DNA of 64,000 nucleotides from Aequorivita xiaoshiensis (lineage in GTDB: Bacteria > Bacteroidota > Bacteroidia > Flavobacteriales > Flavobacteriaceae): positions 558,001 to 622,000 of the forward strand of contig NZ_JAIRBB010000001.1 in NCBI RefSeq assembly GCF_022008395.1, read 5' to 3'. The position numbers and the translations under genes are program-made. The notes below the pieces were generated by a model. The model did no database searches. It was not told where the DNA came from and saw only the letters and a program-made list of their open reading frames with translations. This document shows positions 24,317 to 33,766 of this stretch, piece after piece. Within the stretch, counting starts at the first letter, position 1. Each line of letters starts with the position of its first letter.

Positions 24317-25576
24317 CTACTCCTTAATAACTAATTGCACCGTTTCTTTGCTTTCTTGTTTTAAAAGTACATTTTTATTTTCAGCAAGTGCCTTAACCTC
24401 AGTTGGGTTAAAATGCCTAATTGTGTATAGTGTGACGTTCTCATTCCATTTTACACGGAATTTTTCTCGCAATTTTGCCAATAGCCTTTCTAAATTTCCG
24501 AATTTATCGTTCACACAAACCGAAAAACTTATAGCAGAATTTTGAATTAGCTCTACTTTCATTTTATAGGTATAAAGCCATTTAAACACATCGCCAATGT
24601 TGTCTTCCATCATAAATGAAAAATCTAACGATGATAAGGAAATTAGCACTAAATCCTTCTTTAGTATAAAGCAAGATGTTTCTGGATCTATTCGGTCTCC
24701 CTTACCAACACAAGTTCCCGAAGCTGTAGGATTGAGAAAGGACTTTACAAAAAGTGGAATTTCCTTGCGCTGTAGTGGCTGTAAGGTTTTGGGGTGTATT
24801 ACCGATGCCCCATAAAATGCGAGCTCTATAGCTTCACGATAACTAATGCGATTTAAGAGTAATGTTTTTGTAAAATATCGCGGGTCTGCATTTAAAACTC
24901 CTGGAACATCCTTCCAAATAGTAACACTTTCTGCATTTAAGCAATAGGCAAAAATTGCAGCAGTGTAATCACTCCCTTCTCGACCTAGAGTAGTGGTGAA
25001 GTTGTTTGTGTTTTCTGAACCTAAAAAACCTTGAGTTACACTAAGTCCCGAGGTATTTACTTTTTCTGAAATTTTCTGCTGCGTTATTTTCCAATCTACA
25101 CTGGCATCTCGATGGTTGTCGTCAGTAATTATGCATTTGCGAACATCCAATAATTCGTTTTTTAATCCAAATTCTGTAAGATATTCAGAAACTATAGTGC
25201 TTGAAACTAATTCTCCGTATCCTACTACTTGATCATAAACGAAAGCGTGATTTTTAGACTTGTTTACTTTTAAAAAAGAAACCATCTTATCAAATAACTT
25301 AGCTGTTTTTTGATATATAAGGTGGTTAGTATTCTCAAATAATTCATTAACTATCTCTAGGTGATATTCTTTAAATGTAGTAACAAATTCGTTACATGTA
25401 GCAGTGTTATTTTTTAGATATTCAGCTATTACATTTTCAAGTAAATTGGTAGTTTTTCCCATTGCTGAAACCACAACTACTATATTCTTGTCTTCTGTAG
25501 CTTTAAGTATTTCAGCAACATTTTTTACACTATCTGCGTCTTTTACAGATGCTCCTCCAAACTTGAATATTCTCAT
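24317..25576 (-). CDS. Aspartate kinase
   Basis: 419 residues. It phosphorylates aspartate, the entry to lysine, threonine, methionine and diaminopimelate synthesis. The amino acid kinase domain begins FKFGGASVKDADSVKNVA and has TLGREGSDYTAA and VTIWKDVPGVLNADPR; the catalytic core is intact. The C-terminal region (about 300-419) resembles the ACT regulatory region of monofunctional enzymes but looks divergent, so feedback control by lysine cannot be predicted. It is not fused to homoserine dehydrogenase. It is 50 nt upstream of the OlsF-like gene on the same strand. Confidence 0.9.
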   Translation of the reverse strand: MRIFKFGGASVKDADSVKNVAEILKATEDKNIVVVVSAMGKTTNLLENVIAEYLKNNTATCNEFVTTFKEYHLEIVNELFENTNHLIYQKTAKLFDKMVSFLKVNKSKNHAFVYDQVVGYGELVSSTIVSEYLTEFGLKNELLDVRKCIITDDNHRDASVDWKITQQKISEKVNTSGLSVTQGFLGSENTNNFTTTLGREGSDYTAAIFAYCLNAESVTIWKDVPGVLNADPRYFTKTLLLNRISYREAIELAFYGASVIHPKTLQPLQRKEIPLFVKSFLNPTASGTCVGKGDRIDPETSCFILKKDLVLISLSSLDFSFMMEDNIGDVFKWLYTYKMKVELIQNSAISFSVCVNDKFGNLERLLAKLREKFRVKWNENVTLYTIRHFNPTEVKALAENKNVLLKQESKETVQLVIKE

Positions 25577-25622
25577 AAATTTTTTATATCAATCTCTTTA
25601 ACACAAATGAATACTAAAAATA

Positions 25623-26093
25623 TTATTTTTCAATAAAGGCTTTTAGTCCTTTTTCATCCATATGTACTACGCGCCATTCTTTCATAATATTTGCACCACT
25701 GCGTTCGTAAAATCGAATTGCTCCAGTATTCCAATCCAGCACATCCCATGCAACCCTTTTTAATCCATGATTGTAGGCAAATTTCATAACTTCAGTATAA
25801 AGAGCTTCCCCAATACCTTTGCCGCGATGTTCTTCCTTTACAATTAAATCTTCTAGGTGAAGCGTGCGTCCTTTCCAAGTGGAAAAACGGTAATAAATTA
25901 ACGCTGCCCCAACCACTACATTTTCAATTTCGGCAACAAAACAAGTAAACAGTGGATTTTTGCCAAAACCATTAGACTCTAAAACTTCAACCGAAATTTC
26001 AACAGCATCAGGTTCATTTTCAAAAACCGCAAGTTCTTTTATAAGATCTAGAACCTGTGGCATATCCATTTTATTCGCTTTTCTAACCTCCAT
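25623..26093 (-). CDS. GNAT N-acetyltransferase
   Basis: 156 residues with the acetyl-CoA binding motif [19 protein letters not shown] (R/Q-x-x-G-x-G/A) and the later [15 protein letters not shown] stretch, close to the spermidine/diamine acetyltransferase subgroup. The substrate is not defined by sequence. The gene is divergent from fbp, and the interval contains an inverted repeat of two -7-like boxes. Confidence 0.88.
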   Translation of the reverse strand: MEVRKANKMDMPQVLDLIKELAVFENEPDAVEISVEVLESNGFGKNPLFTCFVAEIENVVVGAALIYYRFSTWKGRTLHLEDLIVKEEHRGKGIGEALYTEVMKFAYNHGLKRVAWDVLDWNTGAIRFYERSGANIMKEWRVVHMDEKGLKAFIEK

Positions 26094-26138
26094 TCACGTT
26101 ATTTTACTCGTTTTCAATATCGAGCTAAGTTTCTTCTT

Positions 26139-26178
26139 GCAAATATCGGTTCAATTTCTTAAAAATCCCGATATTTGC
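26139..26178. promoter_or_regulatory. Inverted repeat of -7-like boxes between divergent GNAT and fbp genes
   Basis: GCAAATATCGG (26139-26149) and CCGATATTTGC (26168-26178) are perfect reverse complements 18 nt apart. Read outwards, each arm gives GATATTTGC, close to TAnnTTTG, facing the gene on its side. They could be the two -7 boxes of a divergent promoter, or a dyad operator. Confidence 0.45.
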
Positions 26179-26205
26179 GTGAAATTCAGGAACCCCTACA
26201 TCACA

Positions 26206-27213
26206 ATGGCAAAAATAAATCAATCTCTTGGTGAATTTATAATTGAAAATCAAGAAGAATTCAAGTATTCCTCAGGTGAGCTTTCACGACTCATAAATTC
26301 AATCCGTTTGGCGGCAAAAGTGGTAAACCACAAAGTTAATAAGGCCGGATTAGTAGACATATTAGGTACTGCAGGAAATCATAATATACAAGGTGAAGAC
26401 CAGCAGAAATTAGATGTTTATGCAAACGAAGTTTTTATAAACACACTTACAAATCGCGAAATAGTTTGCGGGATTGCAAGCGAAGAAGAAGACGACTTTA
26501 TTACAATTAAAGGCAGAAACGAAAAAAACGACAATAAATACGTTGTTTTGATGGATCCCTTAGATGGTTCTTCAAATATTGATGTAAACGTTTCGGTTGG
26601 AACTATCTTCTCAATTTTTAGAAGAGTAACTCCTACGGGAACTCCTGTAACTATTGAAGACTTTCTTCAACCGGGAATCAATCAAGTTGCCGCTGGATAT
26701 ATCGTTTACGGAACTTCTACTATGATTGTATATACAACAGGTCACGGTGTAAATGGTTTTACTTTAAACCCAGCCATCGGAACATATTACTTATCTCACC
26801 CAAATATGAAGTTTCCGAAAGAGGGACATATATATTCTGTAAATGAAGGTAATTACGTACACTTTCCACAGGGAATTAAAGACTATATAAAATATTGTCA
26901 AAAGGAAGAAGAAGATCGCCCGTATACCTCTCGTTATATAGGATCTTTAGTGTCAGATATTCATAGAAATATGATTAAAGGAGGTATCTATATTTATCCA
27001 AGCACCTCAAAGGACCCGAAAGGAAAACTCAGGTTATTATATGAGTGTAATCCAATTGCTATGATTGCCGAACAAGCTGGTGGTAAAGCTAGTGATGGTT
27101 TTCGACGTATATTAGAAATAGAGCCAAAGAGTTTACATCAACGCGTTCCATTTATTTGTGGAAACACCGATATGGTTGAAAAAGCAGAAGAGTTTATGAA
27201 AGACTCTAATTAA
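26206..27213 (+). CDS. fbp: Fructose-1,6-bisphosphatase, class I
   Basis: 335 residues from the start [12 protein letters not shown]; the frame is open further upstream, but that part overlaps the divergent gene and lacks family similarity. It removes the 1-phosphate from fructose-1,6-bisphosphate in gluconeogenesis. The metal and phosphate site [15 protein letters not shown], the upstream SEEEDD glutamates and [21 protein letters not shown] are intact. A 12-bp terminator hairpin follows directly. Confidence 0.96.
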   Translation: MAKINQSLGEFIIENQEEFKYSSGELSRLINSIRLAAKVVNHKVNKAGLVDILGTAGNHNIQGEDQQKLDVYANEVFINTLTNREIVCGIASEEEDDFITIKGRNEKNDNKYVVLMDPLDGSSNIDVNVSVGTIFSIFRRVTPTGTPVTIEDFLQPGINQVAAGYIVYGTSTMIVYTTGHGVNGFTLNPAIGTYYLSHPNMKFPKEGHIYSVNEGNYVHFPQGIKDYIKYCQKEEEDRPYTSRYIGSLVSDIHRNMIKGGIYIYPSTSKDPKGKLRLLYECNPIAMIAEQAGGKASDGFRRILEIEPKSLHQRVPFICGNTDMVEKAEEFMKDSN

Positions 27214-27218
27214 AATAA

Positions 27219-27246
27219 AAAGCCCGAAACAATAGTTTCGGGCTTT
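27219..27246. terminator. Bidirectional terminator between fbp and the TerB gene
   Basis: AAAGCCCGAAAC and GTTTCGGGCTTT form a perfect 12-bp stem with an AATA loop, flanked by A-rich and T-rich sequence, between convergent genes. Confidence 0.88.
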
Positions 27247-27267
27247 ATTATATCTTAAAATAGATAT

Positions 27268-27696
27268 TTAGTCTTCTCTATTTAATAGGTATCTGTAATC
27301 CTCAAGACTTAATCCTCCAGAGTAAATTGCAATGGATCTTTTAATCAAATCTCTTGCAAGTTCTGTAGTGTACCCAAGACCGATAGCATATTTTTCAATT
27401 AAGAAACGTTCGTGATCGTCAATTACATTGTCTGCAAAAATAATTTGAAACAAATCGTGCATGCGCTCTAAACGTCTTTCAGCCGAGTTAGGAGGGTTTA
27501 TAGGATATTTTAAAGGATTCTTTATGATTTCGGCATATTCAGATTCTACAATATCTAATTTACGCGCCAATCGCTTAAGCATTTTCTCTTCCTCAATGTT
27601 GATTTCACCATCAACCGCAGCCATATTAACTATTGAAGCAAAATGACCTAAATTTCGGGAATGCTCCCCGCTCTCGAATAAATCTGTAAATGACAT
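27268..27696 (-). CDS. TerB-like protein
   Basis: 142 residues, all helical. The pattern AAVDGEINIEEEKMLKRLA and FADNVIDDHERFLIEKYAIGLG is that of the TerB/DjlA N-terminal fold, in which acidic helix turns may bind metal. The family is named for tellurite resistance but most stand-alone bacterial copies are of unknown function. It is transcribed towards fbp. Confidence 0.8.
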   Translation of the reverse strand: MSFTDLFESGEHSRNLGHFASIVNMAAVDGEINIEEEKMLKRLARKLDIVESEYAEIIKNPLKYPINPPNSAERRLERMHDLFQIIFADNVIDDHERFLIEKYAIGLGYTTELARDLIKRSIAIYSGGLSLEDYRYLLNRED

Positions 27697-27870
27697 AATT
27701 TAGTTTTAAATATCTCACAAAGATAAAACTTGTTGATGAAATTTACGCTAAAAATAAAGCAATCTATTTTTTGACTTTTTCATTATATACTTGATTTGAT
27801 ATAAACTTTTCTTAATTTACTTCCCATAGGGTAAGACTTTCTTTAATTTTAAACAGATAAAAAAAAGAAA

Positions 27871-28944
27871 GTGGACCAACCGTTGTTAGTTTTTAATGAA
27901 AAGGGCATATACTGTCAACAAGCCGATGTGTATATAGATGCATGGAAACCTGTGGATAAGTGTATAATTACCCATGGACATGCCGATCATAGTCGGTGGG
28001 GACACAAAAAATATATCACTCATAAAAATAACGTACCAATTATTAAACACCGTTTAGGTGAAATTGTAGTTTCAGGCAAAGAATGGAACGAATCTTTTAC
28101 AATAAATGGCGTTAAATTTTCGCTTCATCCTGCGGGGCATATTGTAGCATCGTCACAAGTAAGAGTAGAGTACAAAGGAGAAGTATGGGTGTTTACTGGA
28201 GATTTTAAAACTGAAAATGACGGTATAGCAGAGCCTTTCGAACTCGTAAAGTGCAATACATTTATTACCGAGTGTACATTTGGAATTCCCGCCTTTAAAT
28301 GGACCCCTCAAGAGGAAGTTTTTTCGGATATCAATAATTGGTGGGCGGCAAATAGGGCTGAAAGAAAAACTTCTGTTCTCTTTGGGTATTCATTGGGAAA
28401 AGCGCAGCGATTACTTAAGCATCTAGACCCTAATATAGGAAAAATCTACACTCACGGAGCCATAGAAAATATGACTCAAGTTTTACGAGAAAATTATGAA
28501 TTTCACCAAACAACTCGAGTTACCCGAGATACCAAAAAGGATGAACTGTTAGGAAATATAGTTTTAGCTCCGCCAAGCGCACACGGGGGCACTTGGATTA
28601 GAAAAATGGTGCCTTTTGTTACTGCTAGTGCTAGTGGGTGGATGACTTTTAGGGGCGCGAGAAGACGAAGGGCAATAGATAGAGGATTTGTGTTAAGTGA
28701 CCATGCAGATTGGGATGGACTGCTTACTACAGTTAAAGAAACAGGTGCCGAAAAAGTAATTGCCACCCATGGTTATACCGAAATTTTCTCTCGTTATCTA
28801 CGTGAAGAAATGGGGTTAGATGCACGTACCGAAAAAACGCAATACGAAGAGGAAGGTAGCGAAACCTCAAATAAAGAAGAGAATGACATTTCGCCTGGAC
28901 TTAGTGATCCCCAACAAACTAAAATTAATGAAGACGAAAAATGA
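27871..28944 (+). CDS. Ligase-associated DNA exonuclease (metallo-beta-lactamase fold)
   Basis: 357 residues starting at GTG. The metallo-beta-lactamase signature HGHADHSRWG (HGHADH at 35-40), a second histidine in HPAGHIVASSQ, the aspartate of VFTGDFKTE, and the later DHADWDGLL and IATHGYTE match the SNM1/Artemis-like DNA nuclease branch. It is the first gene of a conserved four-gene ligase-associated cassette. The last 40 or so residues are acidic and probably disordered. The stop overlaps the ligase start by 4 nt. Confidence 0.9.
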   Translation: MDQPLLVFNEKGIYCQQADVYIDAWKPVDKCIITHGHADHSRWGHKKYITHKNNVPIIKHRLGEIVVSGKEWNESFTINGVKFSLHPAGHIVASSQVRVEYKGEVWVFTGDFKTENDGIAEPFELVKCNTFITECTFGIPAFKWTPQEEVFSDINNWWAANRAERKTSVLFGYSLGKAQRLLKHLDPNIGKIYTHGAIENMTQVLRENYEFHQTTRVTRDTKKDELLGNIVLAPPSAHGGTWIRKMVPFVTASASGWMTFRGARRRRAIDRGFVLSDHADWDGLLTTVKETGAEKVIATHGYTEIFSRYLREEMGLDARTEKTQYEEEGSETSNKEENDISPGLSDPQQTKINEDEK

Positions 28945-30539
28945 AAGATTTCGCCAAACTCATAAAAAAACTAGACAGCACCAATAAAACTACCGAAAAG
29001 GTGGCGGCGCTTACGGCTTACTTTCAAATGGCGAATGATGAAGATAAATTGTGGACTATCGCAATATTATCGCATCGACGGCCAAAGCGACCTGTAAATA
29101 CTTCATTATTGCGAATATGGGCTACCGAAATTAGTGGAATACCTCTATGGCTTTTTGAAGAAAGTTATCATATAGTTGGCGATCTTGCCGAAACAATCGC
29201 TCTCATTTTACCAAGTAAAGAATATTCAGAAGAAACAACAAAGTCCCTATCGCAATTTATACTTGAAATTATAGAGCTTCGAACGCTTCCTGAGGAGGAA
29301 AAGAAGAATTACTTACACGAAAATTGGCTTGCATTAAATTATTTTGAACGTTTCGTTTTTAATAAAATCATTACGGGAAGTTTTAGGATAGGTGTGAGCC
29401 AAAAGTTGATGACAAGGGCACTTTCAAAAGCTACAGAAATTGACGAAGATATTCTCGCTTATAAGCTAATGGGAGATTGGACGCCACAGAAAACTACTTT
29501 CAAAAAGTTAATTTTAGAACACAACGAAGAGGATTACCTTAGCAAACCTTACCCTTTCTATTTGGCTTACGCGGTTGAAGATAATTTTCAAGAAGATTTA
29601 GGCTCAATTACCGATTGGAGTTTTGAACATAAATGGGATGGCATTAGAAGTCAGGTAATCATAAGAAATAACGAGGTTTTTGTTTGGTCCAGAGGAGAGG
29701 AATTAGTAACCGATAAATATCCTGAATTTCAAAAATTTCTCTCTGTAATTCCCAATGGAACTGTAATTGATGGTGAAATTCTACCTTTTGGAAATGGCGA
29801 AATTGGAAATTTTAATGCGCTACAAACAAGAATTGGACGGAAAAATTTATCCAAAGCGCTTTTAGAGAAAACCCCAGTTATTTTGAATGCTTATGATTTA
29901 TTGGAATGGAATGGAGAAGATATACGGCAGCTGCCTTTTATAGAACGAAGAAAAATTCTAGATAGGCTTATTCAAGGAATAAATAGCTTAGAAATTGGAG
30001 TATATTTAAGTGAAACTATGAGTTTTAATACTTGGGAAGAAGCTGCGGCAGAACGAGAGTTATCATTAGAGAAGCGCAGCGAAGGTCTAATGTTGAAAAG
30101 AAAAGATTCCCCGTATTTAGTCGGGAGAAAAAAAGGAGATTGGTGGAAGTGGAAAATAGATCCTTTTACTATTGATGCGGTTTTAACCTATGCCATGCGT
30201 GGACATGGGCGCAGAGCTAATTTGTATACCGATTACACATTCGGACTTTGGCATGAAGGTGAGTTAGTGACTTTTGCTAAAGCCTACTCAGGGTTAACAG
30301 ATGCAGAATTTAGACAAGTGGACGCGTGGATTAAACGAAATACCTTGGAGCGTTTTGGCCCAGTAAGAAGTGTAACTCCTCATCACGTTTTTGAAATTGC
30401 GTTTGAAGGAATAGCAGAAAGTAGCCGCCATAAAAGCGGAGTTGCAACACGTTTTCCAAGGATTTTAAGATGGCGAAAAGATAAACCCATAGAAGAAGCT
30501 AATACGCTAGATGATTTAAAAGCTTTAATTCCAAAATAA
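28941..30539 (+). CDS. ATP-dependent DNA ligase (ligase-associated cassette)
   Basis: 532 residues. An N-terminal helical DNA-binding domain (1-200) precedes the nucleotidyltransferase core with the adenylation lysine K231 in FEHKWDGIRSQV, then DGEILPF, EGLMLKRKDSPY and the KGDWWKWK motif; an OB-fold domain follows from about 415. It seals nicks in DNA after self-adenylation with ATP, in addition to the NAD-dependent LigA expected elsewhere. It overlaps the exonuclease gene by 4 nt. Confidence 0.93.
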   Translation: MKDFAKLIKKLDSTNKTTEKVAALTAYFQMANDEDKLWTIAILSHRRPKRPVNTSLLRIWATEISGIPLWLFEESYHIVGDLAETIALILPSKEYSEETTKSLSQFILEIIELRTLPEEEKKNYLHENWLALNYFERFVFNKIITGSFRIGVSQKLMTRALSKATEIDEDILAYKLMGDWTPQKTTFKKLILEHNEEDYLSKPYPFYLAYAVEDNFQEDLGSITDWSFEHKWDGIRSQVIIRNNEVFVWSRGEELVTDKYPEFQKFLSVIPNGTVIDGEILPFGNGEIGNFNALQTRIGRKNLSKALLEKTPVILNAYDLLEWNGEDIRQLPFIERRKILDRLIQGINSLEIGVYLSETMSFNTWEEAAAERELSLEKRSEGLMLKRKDSPYLVGRKKGDWWKWKIDPFTIDAVLTYAMRGHGRRANLYTDYTFGLWHEGELVTFAKAYSGLTDAEFRQVDAWIKRNTLERFGPVRSVTPHHVFEIAFEGIAESSRHKSGVATRFPRILRWRKDKPIEEANTLDDLKALIPK

Positions 30540-30648
30540 TCCATCAAAGCTATACTTTAAACAAAGTAAGATCTCCCTCATTTTCAAATAGGAGTGTCAG
30601 CTTTGCGCAACGGGTGGTTGAATCCTAATTACTAACAAACTAAATAAT

Positions 30649-33120
30649 TTGAATAACAAGCAACTCATATCATTAACAACCTCATGGTTCCAATCCAAAT
30701 CCTGGACCCCCTTCCCATTTCAAAAACAAACCTGGAAGGCATTTTTGGATGGGAAACACGGGTTGTTAAACGCTCCCACCGGAAGCGGAAAAACCTATGC
30801 CTTATGGGTTCCTATAGTGCTTCAGTATTTAAAAGAAAACCCAGATTATAAAACAAAACACACCAAAGGAATTAAAGCTATTTGGATTACACCATTACGC
30901 GCGCTTTCAGTAGAAATTCAACAATCAGCACAACAATTTGCTGATGACCTAGGAACCGGTATGACCGTTGGAATTAGAACTGGCGACACTTCTCAAAGCG
31001 AACGTGCAAGGCAAAAACGCCAGATGCCAGATTTATTAATTACTACTCCTGAGAGTTTAATGCTCCTATTGGCTTCAAAAGGGTACGAAAAAATGTTTAA
31101 AACGCTCACTGCTGTGGTGGTGGACGAATGGCACGAACTACTAGGTAGTAAGCGTGGAGTGCAAATGGAGCTCGCACTTTCGAGGTTGAAAACAGTATCA
31201 CCAAACTTAAGAATTTGGGGGATTTCGGCAACTATTGGAAATTTAGAAGAGGCACAAGATGTATTGTTAGGAATGGATTCTGATTTCAGAAAGAACTCAG
31301 TATTGATTAAAGCAAAAGAAAAATCTAAGATTCAGGTCCGTTCTATAATTCCTAAAAAAATGGAAACTTTTCCTTGGAGTGGACATTTGGGTTTACACCT
31401 ATTAGAAGAAATTATTCCTATCATTAAAAGCAGTAAAACCACGATAATTTTTACAAACACCCGTAGACAATGTGAAATTTGGTTTCAGAAATTATTAGAA
31501 AATCATCCAGAATTTGCTGGGGAAATTGCCATGCATCACGGTAGTATAGGAAAAGATACCCGTCTTTGGGTAGAACAAGCGATACGCAATGAATCGCTAC
31601 TAGCGGTAGTTGCTACTTCTAGCTTAGACTTGGGAGTAGATTTTGCACCAGTGGAAACCGTTATTCAAATTGGTGGCCCTAAAGGGGTTGCTAAATTTCT
31701 TCAACGTGCGGGTAGAAGTAACCACCGACCAGGAGAACCTTCGGTAATATATTTTCTACCTACTCACGCACTTGAACTTTTAGAAGCATCGGCGCTGAAA
31801 AAAGCGGTTAAAGATGAAATTGTGGAAGACAGGACTCCATATTTACTAAGTTTTGACGTTTTGATTCAGTATTTAGTTACCCTGGCCGTAAGTGATGGAT
31901 TTTTTCCAAAAGATATTTACTCAGAAATAACAAAAACGTTTTGTTTTCAAGGAATTACAGAGGAGCAATGGAATTGGTGTCTTAATTTTATAACAGTAGG
32001 AACTCAAAGTTTACAAGCCTACGACGAATACAAAAAAGTGGAAGTCACTCCCGAAGGGCTCTTTAAAGTAGAGAGTCGTAGAATAGCAATGATGCATCGA
32101 CTAAGCATTGGTACTATTGTAAGTGATTCCATGATGCTGGTAAAATACGTTTCGGGAGGGTTTATCGGAACAATAGAGGAGTGGTTTTTAAGTAAAATGA
32201 AACCTGGGGACACCTTCGTTTTTGCAGGAAGGACTTTAGAATTAGTTCGTATTAGGCAAATGCAGGCGCAAGTACGTAGAAGTAATAAACGCACTAATAA
32301 TATTGTGAGTTTTATGGGTGGCCGTCTACCACTTTCCTCACAGATGAGTAAAATTCTTCGAGAAGAAATGCAGAGCGCTCGTTTGCCTGAAGCAAATCGT
32401 AAACCAAGCATACCTGAATTAAAGGCCTTAAATCATATTTTTGAAAGACAAGAACGTGAAAGTATAGTCCCAGGTGAAAATGAATTTTTGATAGAAACGT
32501 TTAAAACACGTGAAGGTTACCATTCGCTCTTTTATCCCTTTGAAGGGCGATTTGTTCATGAAGCAATGAGTAGTTTATTGGCGTATCGAATAAGCTTGTT
32601 GTCTCCCATTACCTTTTCATTGGCGTACAATGATTATGGGTTTGAACTGTTGAGCGACCAGTTTTTAGATATTCAGAATATAATAGATAATAATCTTTTT
32701 ACAGATGAATATCTCTACGACGATCTCTATAAAAGTTTAAATTCCACGGAGTTGGCTCGCCGAAAGTTTCGTGATATTGCGGTTATAAGTGGAATGGTCT
32801 TTCAAGGTTATCCAAATAAAGCGATTAAAACTAAACATCTACAAAGCAATAGTCAGTTGTTATTTGATGTGTTTAGAGATTATGAACCGGACAATTTGTT
32901 ATATCTTCAGGCTTATCGTGAAACCTTTGAGCATCAACTGGAAGAAGGTCGATTGCGCAAAGCATTAGAGCGTATCAACTCTCAAGAAATTGTTTGGAAA
33001 CAATGCGAAAAAGCGACTCCATTCAGCTTTCCGATAATTACCGATAGACTCCGAGAAAAGCTATCTTCAGAAAAACTGGCTGATAGAATTAAAAGAATGA
33101 CTTTGCAACTAGAGAAATGA
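30649..33120 (+). CDS. Lhr-like DEXH helicase (ligase-associated cassette)
   Basis: 823 residues starting at TTG. Walker A APTGSGKT is at 42-49; a DEWH box lies in VVVDEWHELLGS; SATIGN, a TSSLDLGVDF strand and QRAGRSNHRPG complete the SF2 set. The C-terminal half is the Lhr-core winged-helix and beta-barrel region. Lhr-core helicases move 3' to 5' on single-stranded DNA and unwind duplexes; the family is linked to DNA damage response. It follows the ligase after 109 nt, and its stop overlaps PdeM by 4 nt. Confidence 0.93.
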   Translation: MNNKQLISLTTSWFQSKSWTPFPFQKQTWKAFLDGKHGLLNAPTGSGKTYALWVPIVLQYLKENPDYKTKHTKGIKAIWITPLRALSVEIQQSAQQFADDLGTGMTVGIRTGDTSQSERARQKRQMPDLLITTPESLMLLLASKGYEKMFKTLTAVVVDEWHELLGSKRGVQMELALSRLKTVSPNLRIWGISATIGNLEEAQDVLLGMDSDFRKNSVLIKAKEKSKIQVRSIIPKKMETFPWSGHLGLHLLEEIIPIIKSSKTTIIFTNTRRQCEIWFQKLLENHPEFAGEIAMHHGSIGKDTRLWVEQAIRNESLLAVVATSSLDLGVDFAPVETVIQIGGPKGVAKFLQRAGRSNHRPGEPSVIYFLPTHALELLEASALKKAVKDEIVEDRTPYLLSFDVLIQYLVTLAVSDGFFPKDIYSEITKTFCFQGITEEQWNWCLNFITVGTQSLQAYDEYKKVEVTPEGLFKVESRRIAMMHRLSIGTIVSDSMMLVKYVSGGFIGTIEEWFLSKMKPGDTFVFAGRTLELVRIRQMQAQVRRSNKRTNNIVSFMGGRLPLSSQMSKILREEMQSARLPEANRKPSIPELKALNHIFERQERESIVPGENEFLIETFKTREGYHSLFYPFEGRFVHEAMSSLLAYRISLLSPITFSLAYNDYGFELLSDQFLDIQNIIDNNLFTDEYLYDDLYKSLNSTELARRKFRDIAVISGMVFQGYPNKAIKTKHLQSNSQLLFDVFRDYEPDNLLYLQAYRETFEHQLEEGRLRKALERINSQEIVWKQCEKATPFSFPIITDRLREKLSSEKLADRIKRMTLQLEK

Positions 33121-33755
33121 TTCAAACTGTCAAAATAAATAATAATATTTTTCAACTACATCCAAGTGGTTCTATTTATTGGGTAGCTAATAAAATGTTG
33201 CTTATCGCAGATGTACATTTGGGGAAGGTGCTTCACTTTAGAAAATATGGTGCGGCTATTCCGGCAAGTGCTGCTTATAAAAACTTTGAGACACTCACAG
33301 AGGTTGTAAATCATTTTGAGCCAAATACAGTTTGTTTTCTAGGCGATTTGTTTCATAGTACATTGAATAAGGAGTGGAGAGAATTTGAAAAATGGGTAGA
33401 ATATTGCAATGCAAAAGTGATTTTAGTATCAGGGAATCACGATGTTATTCCCCAATATTTATACAAGGATTTGGGAGTAGAAGTTATGGATGAATTAGTA
33501 CTGGACGGGTTCCATTTAACCCATCATCCCTCCGAAATTAATAAAGGTTTTAATTTTTGTGGTCACGTACATCCTGGGATAAGAATGAAAGGGATGGGGA
33601 GACAATTTGTAAAACTCCCATGTTTTTATAAAACTGAAAACCAGCTAATTTTGCCGGCATTCGGGAACTTCACAGGGAAATATATATTAACACCTACTCG
33701 TAAGGATGAGGTGTTTGTAATTGTAGAAGGAGAAGTAATTTGTGTTTCACGGTAA
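33117..33755 (+). CDS. pdeM: Ligase-associated metallophosphoesterase PdeM
   Basis: 212 residues of the calcineurin-like phosphoesterase fold. Two-metal ligands are seen in ADVHLGK (D32, H34), FLGDLFHS, SGNHDV and HLTHHPSEI with GHVHPG. PdeM proteins are the fourth member of this cassette and act on DNA ends or nucleic acid phosphoesters; the exact substrate is not established here. Overlaps the helicase gene by 4 nt. Confidence 0.9.
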   Translation: MIQTVKINNNIFQLHPSGSIYWVANKMLLIADVHLGKVLHFRKYGAAIPASAAYKNFETLTEVVNHFEPNTVCFLGDLFHSTLNKEWREFEKWVEYCNAKVILVSGNHDVIPQYLYKDLGVEVMDELVLDGFHLTHHPSEINKGFNFCGHVHPGIRMKGMGRQFVKLPCFYKTENQLILPAFGNFTGKYILTPTRKDEVFVIVEGEVICVSR

Positions 33756-33766
33756 ATCAAATAATT

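Noticed and set aside
25960-26205. N-terminal extension of fructose-1,6-bisphosphatase
   Set aside because: The 82 extra residues are the complement of the GNAT gene and have no family similarity; [11 protein letters not shown] at 26206 is the normal start.
27268-27696. Tellurite-resistance (ter) operon
   Set aside because: Only a lone TerB-like gene is present, without TerC, TerD or TerZ neighbours.
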